DNA from: Nonomuraea candida
GTDB taxonomy: Bacteria > Actinomycetota > Actinomycetes > Streptosporangiales > Streptosporangiaceae
DNA: 64,000 nt
NCBI RefSeq assembly: GCF_000725485.1
Contig: NZ_JOAG01000029.1
Span: forward strand, 1-64,000
Direction of reading: 5' to 3'
The notes under the pieces were generated by a model. That model was not told where the DNA came from and did not search any database. It was given only the letters and a program-made list of their open reading frames with translations. This document shows, one piece after another, positions 27,025 through 35,833 of the stretch (the first letter of the stretch is position 1; the number at the start of each line of letters is the position of its first letter). The position numbers and the translations under genes are program-made.

Positions 27025-27230
27025 CCCAGGGCCGTTCTTGAGACGGCTGGACTGAAGTTGACGGGATCCCGTCTGATCATCGAGATCAGGCGGGATCTCG
27101 TCGTTTCCGGGGCTTCCGAATCGGGTTCGTCCTGGTTTGGGGGCCATGGAGCGGGTGTCTGGGAAGGCCCGGGTGGTGTCAGGCCGCTGGTGGAGGACCG
27201 GGATCTGGCCGTTGGGCATGGCGAAGCCGA
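27022..27230. repeat. IS-end repeat, copy 1 (about 200 bp; second copy at 31681-31890)
   Basis: The segment from CCACCCAGGGCCGTTCTT to GGCATGGCGAA is similar along its whole length to 31681-31890. Both copies lie at the 3' end of a transposase-coding remnant on the minus strand and contain a palindrome. Copy 1 abuts the 3' end of tRNA-Ala. Confidence 0.75.
27060..27102 (+). terminator. Long hairpin after tRNA-Ala (terminator-like, member of a repeated palindrome)
   Basis: Arms GACGGGATCCCGTCTGATC and GATCAGGCGGGATCTCGTC pair over 19 bp with two wobble or mismatch positions and a 5-nt loop, followed by GTTTCC. It could end transcription of the tRNA. The same arm and tail recur at 31719 and 42897. 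Confidence 0.6.
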
Positions 27231-27267
27231 CGGTGAGCGGGGCGCTGCGATGGGTGGGTTTTGCGGC

Positions 27268-28975
27268 TTATGGGGCGGGTGGTGTGCCGTCGAAGGGCCC
27301 GGCTGGAGTCTGCGGGGTGTCGGCGAGCGTGACGGGCTCGTCTTGGGGTTCGTGGACGTGGCGCCACTGATCGAGGAAGTGGTCGTTGGCGACCGCGACG
27401 AGCAGTGCGACCAGGATGGTCTGGGCGACACGTCCGTGGGCGAGCCGGTTCTTGGGGTCGCCGAGATCAAGATCGTGTCCCTTGAGCCTGCGTTGATGCC
27501 TTCGGTGTTGGCCCGGACGGACTTGTAGGTTCCGATCCAGGCAGGACTGAGGTAGGCCATATCCTGGCGGAACTTGTCGAGGTGGCCGAGGTCGTCCTTG
27601 CGGACGGTGATGGTGTGCTGGTGGCAGATCCTCGGCAGTTCGCCGGCCTTGAGGTCGGGCTGCGGGGGAAGGACGCGGGGTTTGGTCGCCGGGTGAGCGG
27701 CTCGTTGCCGGGCGTCGGTGAGGTCGACCGTGGTGGGCCGACTGGGTCCGCGCTGGTGGAGGCGGTCGAAGCGGGGGCAGGTCAGCGATGGGGAGGTGCC
27801 TGCCGCCGGGCACTGGAAGCGGACGGTGCCGTCGGTGTTCGGGCTCTGTTGAGGCGCAGCAAGTACGGCTCTCGCGCGCTGATGAGCGCGGTGAGCTCTT
27901 GCGATGGGGTGCGGATGGCGGCGTCGTCCAGACCGGTGGTGGCGTGGGCGAGCCGGTCGGAGATGAGCGGGCAGGCCACGCCGCCGTCGATGAGCAGGGC
28001 GCCGTGGACGCTGCCCTGCACCCCTCGTTGATCCGCTTTGTAGTCGAGGGCGAGCCGGTAGCCCAGCTCTCGTGCGGGTTGGGCGAAGTGGGCGGGTTGC
28101 TGGTCGGTGTAGGCGCGGTCGACGACGGCGAATGCTGTGGGGAGTCCGAGGGTGGCCAGGGGTTTGAGGGCGGTGATGGCGTTGGCGCCGATGCGTTTGT
28201 GTGGGGTGTCGAGGACCAGGCCGAGCGCCAGTTGCGGGAAGGAGCCGAGCACGGAGCGGGTGCGGGCGGCGATGGTGAGGGTGGCGCTGTAGCCGTACTC
28301 GGGTGGGTCGTTGCCTGCGGAGTGGTGCCAGCCTGCGGTGATCTCGGTGGAGGCGATCAGTTCGCCGGTGGAGCGGCGAGTGTGGGGTGGGCGGGCCAGG
28401 ACCGGGGTGGCGGTGGTGTCGATGCCGACGTCGCCGCGGAAGTGGTGGAGGTAGCCCCGGCCTTTGGCCCAGCGCACTGGGGTGAGCACCAGCGCGGTGA
28501 CGATGTCCTGCAGCAGTTCCCGCTTACCCGAGTGTGCTGGGTCGTCATCCTCCCAGGCGGTGGCCAGCGCGTTGGCCTGATGCTGGGGCAGGCCGGTGCG
28601 CCGATCTTGGCGGGCTGGATCCAGCGCTGTGGTCAGCCGGTCGAAGGCCCGGTAGAAGCGGCGGGAGGAGGCGAGCACCTGGTGGATATCTTCGGGGTTG
28701 ATGTCGGGCAGGCCGAGTCGGTGGCGTGCGGTGGCGGTCAGGCAGAACGCGGTGATCCGCCAGGCCTCGACGAGGGTGGCCTTGCCGGTGTGGTTGATGG
28801 ACAGCAGCAGGTAGGTCAGCACCGCGGCGATGGGCAGCCCGGGCGGGCCGGGCCTCGGGCCGAGTTCGGCGTCGATCAGCGGCAGGACGCCGGAGTCGTC
28901 CAGCAGCCTGGTGTAGTGACTGACGACGGCGTCGGGGATCTGTGCCGTCTGCTTGGCGGCAGGGCAGGGTCGGGT
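27268..28975 (-). pseudogene. Frameshifted DDE (IS4-like) transposase
   Basis: The protein can be read continuously only by joining three frames. From about 28975 to 27850 it encodes QIPDAVVSHYTRLLDDSG through DVGIDTTATPVLARP (first catalytic Asp) and FAVVDRAYTD (second Asp). Near LRLNRARTP it must shift to a frame continuing DGTVRFQCPAAG, KAGELPRICHQHTITV and MAYLSPAWIGTYKSVRAN. A second shift near 27500 reaches LKGHDLDLGDPKNRLAHG and VAVANDHFLDQWRHV. Two frameshifts make it inactive. The start is unclear. Family: DDE transposases of the IS4/IS1182-like kind (not assigned precisely). Confidence 0.75.
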
Positions 28976-29025
28976 GGCTCGGGCTCGGGTGGTGCGCGGC
29001 GGCCAGGCGCGTGGCTTCGCCGTAC

Positions 29026-29971
29026 TCAACGGGCGCGGCCGCACAGCAGCGCGACCGCGGTCTGTTCGTCCAGGGCGGGGACGAAGTGTTGGTAGCAGGC
29101 CAGTGCGGAGGTGCTCATCCCGGCCGCGGCGGCCACCACTCCCAGGTCGATGCGGGCGCTCAGCAGTTCGACGATCCACGAGGAGCGCAGCCGGCGCACC
29201 GACAAGGCGGGCAGGCCTCCGGTCGGGGTGTGGCGGGCGGTCCAGGAGCTGAACAGGTTCTTGGCATGCCGGGCGGCGCGCCGGCGCCGGAACACGAACC
29301 GGTCGCCCGGCTGGTCGGCGGCATGAACCAGGACGTCCTCCCAGGCGGCGCGGCAGACGATCAATCGCTGGGTGCCGGGGACGGTGACCACGACGGCACC
29401 GGAGTGCAGGCGGCGCAGATGCCCGCTCCGGACGGCGGCCACCTCGCCGGAGGTCAGACCGCAACCGAAGGCGAGCGCCATCAATGCCAGCGCGTCGGTG
29501 CGGGCTTGGCCGGGCAGGCGTTCGGCCCAGCCGCGCAGGCGGCCGAGCTGGGACGGCGAGTACGGCGGGCTGACCGTTTTGGGGCTTTCATCGGCGCGGG
29601 GACTGTTCGCCGCGTTCCAGCCAGGCCAGTGTGGCGCGCATGTGCCGCAGCCAGCTGCGGTAGGTCTGCGCCGAACTCGGGGCCAGGTCGGTGCAGCCGG
29701 TCAGGACGAACGCGTCGATCGTCTCATGCCGCAGCCACACTTCCGGATCGTCCGGCAGGCCGGAGCGGTGACACCATACGGCCAGGCGGGTGGTCGCGGT
29801 GAGCAGCCGTTCGACGCGGTAGGGGGAGCGGTCGGCGCTGGCGGCGACCAGCATCCGCACGTGCCCGGCGACAAGGTCCCATTCCGGCTGGGGTTTCTGC
29901 GGCGGGTAGCCGGTGATCGTGGCCGAGGTCTCCGCATCGAGGGTCACACCCCATCCATAGCGGCAAGACAA
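29026..29971 (-). pseudogene. Split tyrosine recombinase/integrase
   Basis: Two pieces of one gene in different frames. The N-terminal piece (29588-29971) has a core-binding-like helical domain (VRMLVAASADRSPYRVERLL, YRSWLRHMRATLAWLERG). It ends in TGA, and the C-terminal piece continues one frame over (SPKTVSPPYSPSQLGRLRGW, LAFGCGLTSGEVAAVRSGHL, GAVVVTVPG, LSVRRLRSSWIVELLSARID). The catalytic Arg region is recognisable, but no clear HxxR or Tyr nucleophile is present. Likely dead. A related, more damaged copy is at 32773-33320. Confidence 0.65.
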
Positions 29972-29979
29972 CCTGCGAT

Positions 29980-30177
29980 CGCCGCCACCTTGGCCGAGTC
30001 GCCGACCAAGGGCTGAGTTTCCGACGCCTGGCGGTGCTGTCGGGCGTGAACCGGCAGACCATCAACGACCTGGTCGCCGGGCGTTGCTGGCCCGACGTGG
30101 CCACCATCGCGCAGTTGGAGGCCGGGCTGGGTGTCCGCCTGTGGCCGGTCTCGCCCGGTGGGTCCGGCGGAAGCTGA
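29980..30177 (+). pseudogene. Short HTH (XRE-like) coding segment, possibly a remnant
   Basis: Reads LSFRRLAVLSGVNRQTINDL then VAGRCWPDVATIAQLEAGLG in one frame ending at TGA 30175-30177, a good match to a short helix-turn-helix family often found beside actinomycete integrases. No in-frame ATG/GTG start with an RBS is visible; the segment begins opposite the 5' end of the integrase piece. Probably a decayed excisionase/regulator-type gene. Confidence 0.45.
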
Positions 30178-30426
30178 CCCGCGGCGAACGCGTCTTGGCC
30201 CTGGTGAGGGCATCGTCGATCCCTCCCGCCTCGTCCTGCCGGTGGCAGGGCAGGCGAAATCCGGGCTCGACGTCTCCCCAAGAGAACCCCTCCGGGTTAC
30301 TCTCGGGAATGCGGGAGCCACTGTCGGTTAGACCTGCTGGTCGCTCACACAACCTCGGGTGTCGCCGAGACGCAACCTCGGCGGCACCTGCTCATTCACG
30401 GCATGGCCGTGATCAGGGACGGATGG

Positions 30427-30897
30427 TCAATCGGCCTCCCCAGTCGGTGCGTAGCCGTTGATCCCGGCGGCGATCGCATAGAGGCCGTCCGCCTCCCGGC
30501 GCAGCCAGCCGTCGACCACCAGCCGCTGCAGCCGTGAACGCATACCCTCCACCTGGGAGCAGGTGTCCGGCTTGCCGATGGCCTGCACGATCTCCCGTGC
30601 CCGCATCGGCTCATCGGCCGTGGCCAGCAACGCCACCACCTGCTGCCGGAACCCCCGCAACGGCGGTAGCGGTGACGGCTCCTCTGCGGGGTCGAGGTGA
30701 GCCACCTCGGACGATTCCTCCTCGGCGCCCACGTCGCCACCTTCAGACATGTCGGCGTCGCTGAGGTGCTCGCCGGTTAACTCTGTCAGAGTCTCGCGCG
30801 TGATGGCCAGGCGCTGCAGTCGTTCCTCGACCGCGGCCAGTTGCGCCCGCAAGTCCTCGGCCTGCTGTAGCGCAGCCGTCTGATCCTTCAGGCCCAC
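30427..30897 (-). CDS. Hypothetical protein with coiled coil and winged-helix domain
   Basis: 156 aa, no named family. Residues 1-55 form a heptad-rich coiled coil (QAEDLRAQLAAVEERLQRLA). An acidic linker follows, then a winged helix from about 78: LPPLRGFRQQVVALLATADE, AREIVQAIGKPDTCSQVEGM, RLQRLVVDGWLRREADGLYA. Similar genes accompany transposons and integrases in actinomycetes (recalled, not checked). A decayed second copy lies at 41145-41430. It may be a regulator or accessory of the mobile elements here. Confidence 0.7.
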   Translation of the reverse strand: MGLKDQTAALQQAEDLRAQLAAVEERLQRLAITRETLTELTGEHLSDADMSEGGDVGAEEESSEVAHLDPAEEPSPLPPLRGFRQQVVALLATADEPMRAREIVQAIGKPDTCSQVEGMRSRLQRLVVDGWLRREADGLYAIAAGINGYAPTGEAD

Positions 30898-30986
30898 GCA
30901 TCGTCACTTGTCCAGGTGGCCGAGATCGGGCGGGTGCAGAGAGATGATCTGCTGCGCTTGGTCCTGGTGTCGGGCAAGATCGCCCT

Positions 30987-31517
30987 ATGAGCCTGACTCG
31001 CAACCGCCGCGCTGTGCTCTTTACCGGTGCGATCGGACTGGCCTCACTCCTGACGCTTTTTGAGGTGAGCACTCCCGGCCTGTCCGTCTGGGCATTGGCA
31101 TTGGCACCGTACTGGCTGGCGCTCGCCATTGCCTGGTCGTGGATGTTGGGTCCAGGGCTGGGTCGGCCGGGGTGGGCGCCCTGGATGTTCGTCCCACTCG
31201 TACTGGTACTGGGCACTGTGCTGCTCGTCACGGTCGACGCGCCCCTGCACGCGCGCTTCGCCCTGTCGGAATCGAGCCTGGAGCGCTACGCCCGGTCGGT
31301 GCGCGATGACGACGACGGCCGTGATCGGTGGCGGGGCCTGTATCGGGTGGGCTACACGGAGAAGATCCCGGGAGGAACGCAGTTCATGGTCACCTCGGTC
31401 ACATGGGGATGGAAGAGCTACGGCTTCGCCTACATCCCAGATCGGGTACCGGGCTCGGACGAGGTCTGGTACGAGCATTTTAAGGGCCCTTGGTACATCT
31501 GGACCGACGGGCCCTGA
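30987..31517 (+). CDS. Hypothetical membrane protein
   Basis: 176 aa, unrecognised. Three hydrophobic segments are predicted: AVLFTGAIGLASLLTLFEV, VWALALAPYWLALAIAWSWM and MFVPLVLVLGTVLLVTVDA. A soluble C-terminal half (about 100-176) rich in Trp/Tyr/Gly probably lies outside (RWRGLYRVGYTEKI, YEHFKGPWYIWTDGP). ATG 30987 has no strong RBS. Composition and codon use look like a normal gene, so it may be a surviving resident between the two damaged element copies. Confidence 0.6.
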   Translation: MSLTRNRRAVLFTGAIGLASLLTLFEVSTPGLSVWALALAPYWLALAIAWSWMLGPGLGRPGWAPWMFVPLVLVLGTVLLVTVDAPLHARFALSESSLERYARSVRDDDDGRDRWRGLYRVGYTEKIPGGTQFMVTSVTWGWKSYGFAYIPDRVPGSDEVWYEHFKGPWYIWTDGP

Positions 31518-31680
31518 ACTCCACGATGCACGAGCTCCCGGTTCCACGCCGATGTGTGCCGCGCGCAGAGCGCTGTCACTACCTGAAGGCGCCGAACAGC
31601 TGGGAAACGATCAGCTGTGTTGCGGGAAGCGATCATCACCATCCCCGACTCGGTGCAGGCCACGCCTATTCGTGAACACC

Positions 31681-32118
31681 CCACCCAGGGCCGTTCTTGG
31701 AACGGTCGGACTGAAGTCGACGGGATCCCGTCTGATCTTGGTGATCGGGCGGGATCTCGTCGTTTCAGAGGCTTCCAGGTCGCGTTCGGGTGTCTCTGGG
31801 CCTGTGTGGTGGCTGTCGCGGAAGGCTCCGGTGGTGTCAGGCCGCTGGAGGAGCACGAGAATCGTGCCGCTGGACATAGCGAAGGCCCGCGGCTGGCGTG
31901 ACGCTGTGTGTTGATCTTCCGGATTGCGGCTTAGGTCTCGGTGAGGGTTGCCCCGTTGGGGTTGGTGGGTCGGCGGTGTTTGATCGTCGAGTCCGGTGGT
32001 GATGTCCTGGCGCGGGATCGGGTTGGCGGGTGTGCCGCCAGGCGTCGAGGAAGTCGTCGTTGGCGACACTGTAGGCGGCAATGGCATCGCTGACCCCCAA
32101 GACTGCAAGATCCCTCAC
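31681..32118 (-). pseudogene. 3' remnant of a second IS4-like transposase with IS-end repeat copy 2
   Basis: 31681-31890 repeats the 200-bp segment at 27022-27230, including the palindrome at 31719-31761. The adjoining minus-strand sequence reads AIAAYSVANDDFLDAWRHTR, homologous to LVAVANDHFLDQWRHVHE at the C-terminus of the transposase at 27268. Only about 60 codons of coding sequence remain. Confidence 0.65.
31719..31761. repeat. Palindrome, second copy
   Basis: Arms GACGGGATCCCGTCTGATC and GATCGGGCGGGATCTCGTC with a 5-nt loop, followed by GTTTCAGAGG. It shares arm and tail sequence with the hairpins at 27060 and 42897. Confidence 0.65.
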
Positions 32119-32290
32119 CCGAACCGCCCCGACGAAGACAGGGCCCCATCACGGAGCGACAATCTCACCGTCATCCAGGGTCGCCGCCCAGCGGCCGACC
32201 GGGTGAAAATGTGAATGGCCCGTTCATGTGGGCTGCGGCAGCGAACCGAGGCACCAGCACCATGAACCCCGAAAGTGACATCATCCCGGC

Positions 32291-32851
32291 ATGAGCTATG
32301 ACCTCGCGGTGTGGGAGGGCGAGCGTCCCGCAAACGATCAAGAAGCGGGAGAGATGCATTCCGCCCTGCATGACCAGTACATCCGCGCGGACATCGACAT
32401 TCCGCCGGCCCCTCTGATCGCAGAATTCGTGCAGCGGCTCCTGCAGCGCTGGCCGGACCTGGACGAGGTGGATGAGGACGGCTATGAGGCTATCCCCTGG
32501 TCAACATCCCCGCTGATCGCAGAGGCGGCAGGGCCCTACATCTACTTCCCCATGGTGTACCGCCGTTTTGCCGCGACGCTGTCCGGCTCCATCCGCGGGC
32601 GGGGACGCCAGGGGTTCGCGACAGTTCGGTCGGTGGGCCGATGCTGTGGCCGCAGTCGCAGCCTTGGCCCTACTGCAGTGACGATCACTCGCCCACCGCG
32701 TTTGCTCCTCCCCATGCGGGGCCGCATTCTCTGGTACCGGTGCTGCAGTTGTTCGCCGATGATGTCCCCGAACTACCCTTCCCCGAGGGCAAGGACGTCT
32801 TGCATCGCCTCGGCGCCCTCCAGGAGGACGGGGCGGAGCTGCTTGCGATAG
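32291..32851 (+). pseudogene. 3'-truncated gene for a small actinobacterial protein
   Basis: The first about 95 residues (MSYDLAVWEGERPANDQEAG, GPYIYFPMVYRRF) look like a genuine small family whose members start MSYDLAVWEGERP and normally run about 110-130 aa. Beyond residue 95 the frame turns into Arg/Ser-rich noise that overlaps the integrase remnant on the other strand. Insertion or deletion next to the integrase has probably replaced its 3' end. Function unknown. Confidence 0.55.
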
Positions 32852-33320
32852 ACGGTCTCTGCCACGCTGGGGTTGCGGTGGCAGACCAGGCGTGAGATGG
32901 CCTCGATGGGCATGCCGGAGTCGGAGAGCAGCGAGACGAAGACGAGATGCTGGTAGCGGGCCGGCGCCGACGGGTTGAGCCCGGCCGCGGCGGCGACCAC
33001 ACCGGCATCGATCCGCGCGCCCAGCAGTTCGACAATCCAGCAGGCCCGCAGTCGACGGGCCGACAGCGCAGGCAGGGCGCCGGTGGTGCGGTGCCGGGGA
33101 CGGAGACGACGACCGCGCCGCAGGGCAGGCGGCGCAGGTGGTTGCCGCGGGCGGCGGTCACCTCACCGGGGACAAGCCGCAACCGCAGGCCGATCCCTGA
33201 GCGCCGGCGCATCGGCGCGGCTTTGACCGGTGAGCTGTTCGGCCCGGCCGCGCAGCGCGGCCGGCCGGCCGGGCGAGTACGGCGCCGACTCCTGTGCCGG
33301 GGCTTTCATCGGCGGGGGTT
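32773..33320 (-). pseudogene. Chimeric tyrosine recombinase remnant
   Basis: The upstream part (33200-33000) repeats the integrase at 29026-29484 in fragments (PGEVTAARGNHLRRL, GAVVVSVPGT, VVAAAAGLNPSAPARYQH). At YQH it joins a different integrase C-terminus: FVSLLSDSGMPIEAISRLV, CHRNPSVAETVYRKQLRP (catalytic His region and Tyr nucleophile), EGAEAMQDVL. The latter matches the C-terminal box of integrases from actinomycete integrative elements (pSAM2 type, recalled). Several frames are needed, so the gene is dead. Confidence 0.6.
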
Positions 33321-33468
33321 GCGCCACCAGCCAAGAACCTGTCCAGGCAAAGGACATCCCGCGCGGGAACTCATTTGCCGGATGCGAGTCCGGCTTGGCG
33401 GGCGGGCGACGGCCATTGGCCGCCAGACGCTTACTGAGCGCGCCGGAAGCAGTACGCATTTGAGTCTC

Positions 33469-33498
33469 TTGACTTTGCGATATACGTCTGCCAATAAT
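33469..33498 (+). promoter_or_regulatory. Sigma70-like promoter of the YcaO-TfuA cluster
   Basis: TTGACT at 33469-33474 and AATAAT at 33493-33498 with an 18-base spacer, in a local AT-rich stretch. It lies about 50 bases before the methyltransferase start and is the only good promoter seen ahead of the cluster. Confidence 0.55.
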
Positions 33499-33549
33499 CA
33501 ACTGGATTTGCGGGATAGAACGGTGAACATACATCGGGGCGGTGCGACA

Positions 33550-34260
33550 TTGTCTGTTTACGCGGATGTTTTCGATATGGCACTTCGTGTTAACAATTCG
33601 TCGGACCGGTTACTCGCAGAGCTGAAAGACGTCGATTTTCCGCTCGTGCCGCAGCCCATCGGATGGTGGCTCCGCGAACCGGAGGCGCCCTCGCCGCCGG
33701 ACCTGGAGGTTCTCGAGTGGGTGCCCGACGGATGGGTCCTCGACGTCGGCTGTTGCACGGGGCGGCATCTGGAGATTCTGGCGGGGCGGGGAGTGCGCGG
33801 GCACGGCATCGACGTCACCCCGACAGCCATATCGATGGCGAAAGCGGCCGGGCTCTCCTGTTCCCTGGCGGATGTCCACCATTATCAGCCGCCGCACGCG
33901 GTCGATGCGGTGCTGATGCTCGGTGGCAATGGCGGGATGGCGGGCTCACTGAAGGCGTTGCCCGGATTTCTGGAGCGGCTGGCCTCCTGGCTGAAACCTG
34001 ATGGCGCGATTGTCTTCACGAGTTCGGATTTTCGCCCGTTACTGGGTCCGGGCGGAGATGCGACCGGAGCGCCGGATGGTTATTGGGGCGACCGGGAGAT
34101 CAGGCACAGGCTGGGCGATCGCACCGGCGCCTGGTTCCCGTGGCTCTTCATCGATATGGCGACACTCGCCGACGTCTGCGCCGGAGTCGGGTTGCGGATA
34201 ACGCGACAGAAGGAATGGCGGGACGGAACGGTTCTCGCCGCATTGCTGCAAACTGTATGA
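33550..34260 (+). CDS. Class I SAM-dependent methyltransferase of the YcaO-TfuA cluster
   Basis: 236 aa from TTG 33550 (MSVYADVFDMALR), with GGGGCGG 8 bases upstream; GTG 33523 is the alternative. Frames extending further upstream read through integrase debris. SAM-binding motif I is VLDVGCCTGRH (Asp65-Gly71), followed by HGIDVTPTAIS (motif II region) and AVLMLGGNGGMAG (motif IV region). The C-terminal half (DGAIVFTSSDFRPLLGPGG) is typical of small-molecule or peptide methyltransferases. It lies 105 bases before the precursor gene on the same strand, so methylation of the peptide is the likely job; the target atom is unknown. Confidence 0.8.
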   Translation: MSVYADVFDMALRVNNSSDRLLAELKDVDFPLVPQPIGWWLREPEAPSPPDLEVLEWVPDGWVLDVGCCTGRHLEILAGRGVRGHGIDVTPTAISMAKAAGLSCSLADVHHYQPPHAVDAVLMLGGNGGMAGSLKALPGFLERLASWLKPDGAIVFTSSDFRPLLGPGGDATGAPDGYWGDREIRHRLGDRTGAWFPWLFIDMATLADVCAGVGLRITRQKEWRDGTVLAALLQTV

Positions 34261-34365
34261 CCCGCTCGCCAAGGGCCAGGGCCACCGGTCCGCTGTGCGA
34301 TTCCATGGGCTCCCCCGGCACCGGGCCGGCGGGATCATACCCCCCGGGGTAGAGAGGAGAATGCC

Positions 34366-34497
34366 ATGAGCGTGGACACGCTCGTCATGCCGTCGGCGGC
34401 CCAACTGGAGGAAGACTACCAGGACGGTTCCGACCTGCAGCCGATCACCGCCATCTTCTTCACCTACGAACCTGCGACGAAGGACGGCGAGGACTGA
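34366..34497 (+). CDS. Putative RiPP precursor peptide (43 aa)
   Basis: A short gene with a strong RBS (AGAGAGGAG ending 6 bases before ATG). The peptide starts MSVDTLVMPSAAQLEEDYQD, continues GSDLQPITAIFFTYEP and ends ATKDGED. The acidic, Leu/Glu-rich N-terminal half looks like a leader; the hydrophobic ITAIFFTYEP stretch is the best core candidate. It has no Cys, one Ser and three Thr after the leader start, so azoline or lanthionine chemistry is not favoured, while backbone thioamidation by YcaO-TfuA would be possible. A hairpin at 34518 follows. Precursor status is inferred from size, RBS and position between the methyltransferase and YcaO genes. Confidence 0.72.
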   Translation: MSVDTLVMPSAAQLEEDYQDGSDLQPITAIFFTYEPATKDGED

Positions 34498-34517
34498 CTT
34501 TCCGCTCGTCGAGGTGA

Positions 34518-34549
34518 CCGGTGGGCTCGCTCAGGGGCGGGCCCACCGG
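34518..34549 (+). terminator. Stem-loop between precursor and ycaO (attenuator or RNA stabiliser)
   Basis: CCGGTGGGCTCGC and GCGGGCCCACCGG form a 13-bp stem with one G-U pair and a 6-nt loop, 20 bases after the precursor stop. There is no T-tract, so partial termination or 3'-end protection is more likely than full termination. Such hairpins often raise precursor expression above enzyme expression in RiPP clusters. Confidence 0.6.
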
Positions 34550-34640
34550 GTCCGGCCGGGCACGCCCGCAGGTCTGGCATGCCGCGTGATTCGCGAGTCG
34601 GCGGAGACGAGCCACGAAGACGGCGGAACGGGAAGCGGAC

Positions 34641-35801
34641 GTGCGCCTGATGAATTCCGGCATTGCCAAAGCCGTTCTCGACGGCACGCACAGAGTTCGA
34701 TCTCCGGAGGAGACCTGGGAGTGGATCCGTCCCAAACTGCGGCGTCTCGGTATCACGCGGGTGGCCGATGTCACCTGGCTGGATGAGATCGGGATCCCCG
34801 TCTTCCAGGCCGTCCGGCCCAACGCGCTGACCCTGTCGGTCTCGCAAGGCAAAGGGATAAGCCCGATCCTGGCGCGGGTGTCGGCGGTCATGGAGTCGGT
34901 GGAGCTATGGCACGCGGAACATCCCCGGCCGACCGCACACACCGTCGCCACCATCGGCGAAATGGAACATGAGCTCCCTTACCAGGTGAGCGACCTCCCC
35001 CGCGCCGAACGTCATTGCCTCAATTCCGACACACGGTTGGCCTGGCGACGGGCGGATCGCGTCGATGGCGGCGCGTCGACCTTCATTCCCGCCGACCTGG
35101 TCCGCCTGGACGGGCGGGTGAAAGCACGATGGCATCCACCGCAATTCCACGCCACCAGCAATGGGCTGGCGAGCGGGAACGTCCTCGGGGAGGCGTTGCT
35201 GCATGGAATGTACGAGGTCGTCGAGCGCGACTCCCTCGCCCGGGAAAACCGCGCCGGCCGTCCCTCCCCGATCGATCTCGCCACGGTCGGCAACGCATAC
35301 GTGGGCGTGCTCCTGGAACTTTTTCACGCCGCGCAGGTGCAGGTGGTCGTTCGCCATTTCGCCAACCCGTACGGGATACCGACCTTCGACGCGCAGATCT
35401 GGAATGTTTCCTTTCCGGTGGTCTTCCGCGGGGTCGGCACCCATCTGGACGCGGGAGTCGCTCTGTCGCGCGCGTTGACCGAAGCGGCGCAGTCACGCGT
35501 CACCGCCATCGCCGGCGCACGCGACGACATCGGCGGTTCCCTCTACCGGAATGCTCGCGCTTTCGGTATCCGGCGCTCCTCCTGGCGCGTCGCCGACTCT
35601 CACGATCACCCGCCGATTTCCTTCGAATCCATCGAATCACTGCGCCTGCCCGACCTCGATGCGGAGGTGGCGGAGGTCGCCGGAAGAATTCGGGACGTCA
35701 CCGGTTGCTTTCCCCTGTACGTCGACCTCACCCAGTCGGACATCGGAGTGCCGGTGGCACACGTGGTGTGTCCCGGAACCCGATTCGATCCCGGTCGTTG
35801 A
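34641..35801 (+). CDS. YcaO-domain protein (predicted thioamide-forming, TfuA-partnered)
   Basis: 386 aa, stand-alone YcaO with no fused E1-like/ThiF domain. ATP-binding residues are visible: SVSQGKG (68-72), SAVMESVELWH (Glu85, Glu88), SNGLASG (174-179) and GEALLHGMYEVVERD (Glu184, Glu192, Glu195). YcaO proteins activate backbone amides with ATP. Those encoded next to TfuA install thioamides (known for thioviridamide-type and methyl-coenzyme M reductase systems). The C-terminus (CPGTRFDPGR) lacks the PxPxP tail of azoline-forming YcaOs, consistent with this. GTG 34641 has GGGAAGCGG upstream; ATG 34650 is possible. tfuA follows after 32 bases. Confidence 0.9.
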   Translation: MRLMNSGIAKAVLDGTHRVRSPEETWEWIRPKLRRLGITRVADVTWLDEIGIPVFQAVRPNALTLSVSQGKGISPILARVSAVMESVELWHAEHPRPTAHTVATIGEMEHELPYQVSDLPRAERHCLNSDTRLAWRRADRVDGGASTFIPADLVRLDGRVKARWHPPQFHATSNGLASGNVLGEALLHGMYEVVERDSLARENRAGRPSPIDLATVGNAYVGVLLELFHAAQVQVVVRHFANPYGIPTFDAQIWNVSFPVVFRGVGTHLDAGVALSRALTEAAQSRVTAIAGARDDIGGSLYRNARAFGIRRSSWRVADSHDHPPISFESIESLRLPDLDAEVAEVAGRIRDVTGCFPLYVDLTQSDIGVPVAHVVCPGTRFDPGR

Positions 35802-35833
35802 CCAGTTGACCACCCGCCTTCGAGTGGACTGCC

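Noticed and set aside
27015..31690. att sites of an element integrated in tRNA-Ala
   Set aside because: The shared sequence includes only the last few bases of the tRNA (CCA region) before element sequence begins, too short to call a tRNA-derived att duplication.
34514..34786. 90-aa frame between precursor and ycaO
   Set aside because: It overlaps the hairpin and the ycaO start in another frame, has no RBS and no homology.
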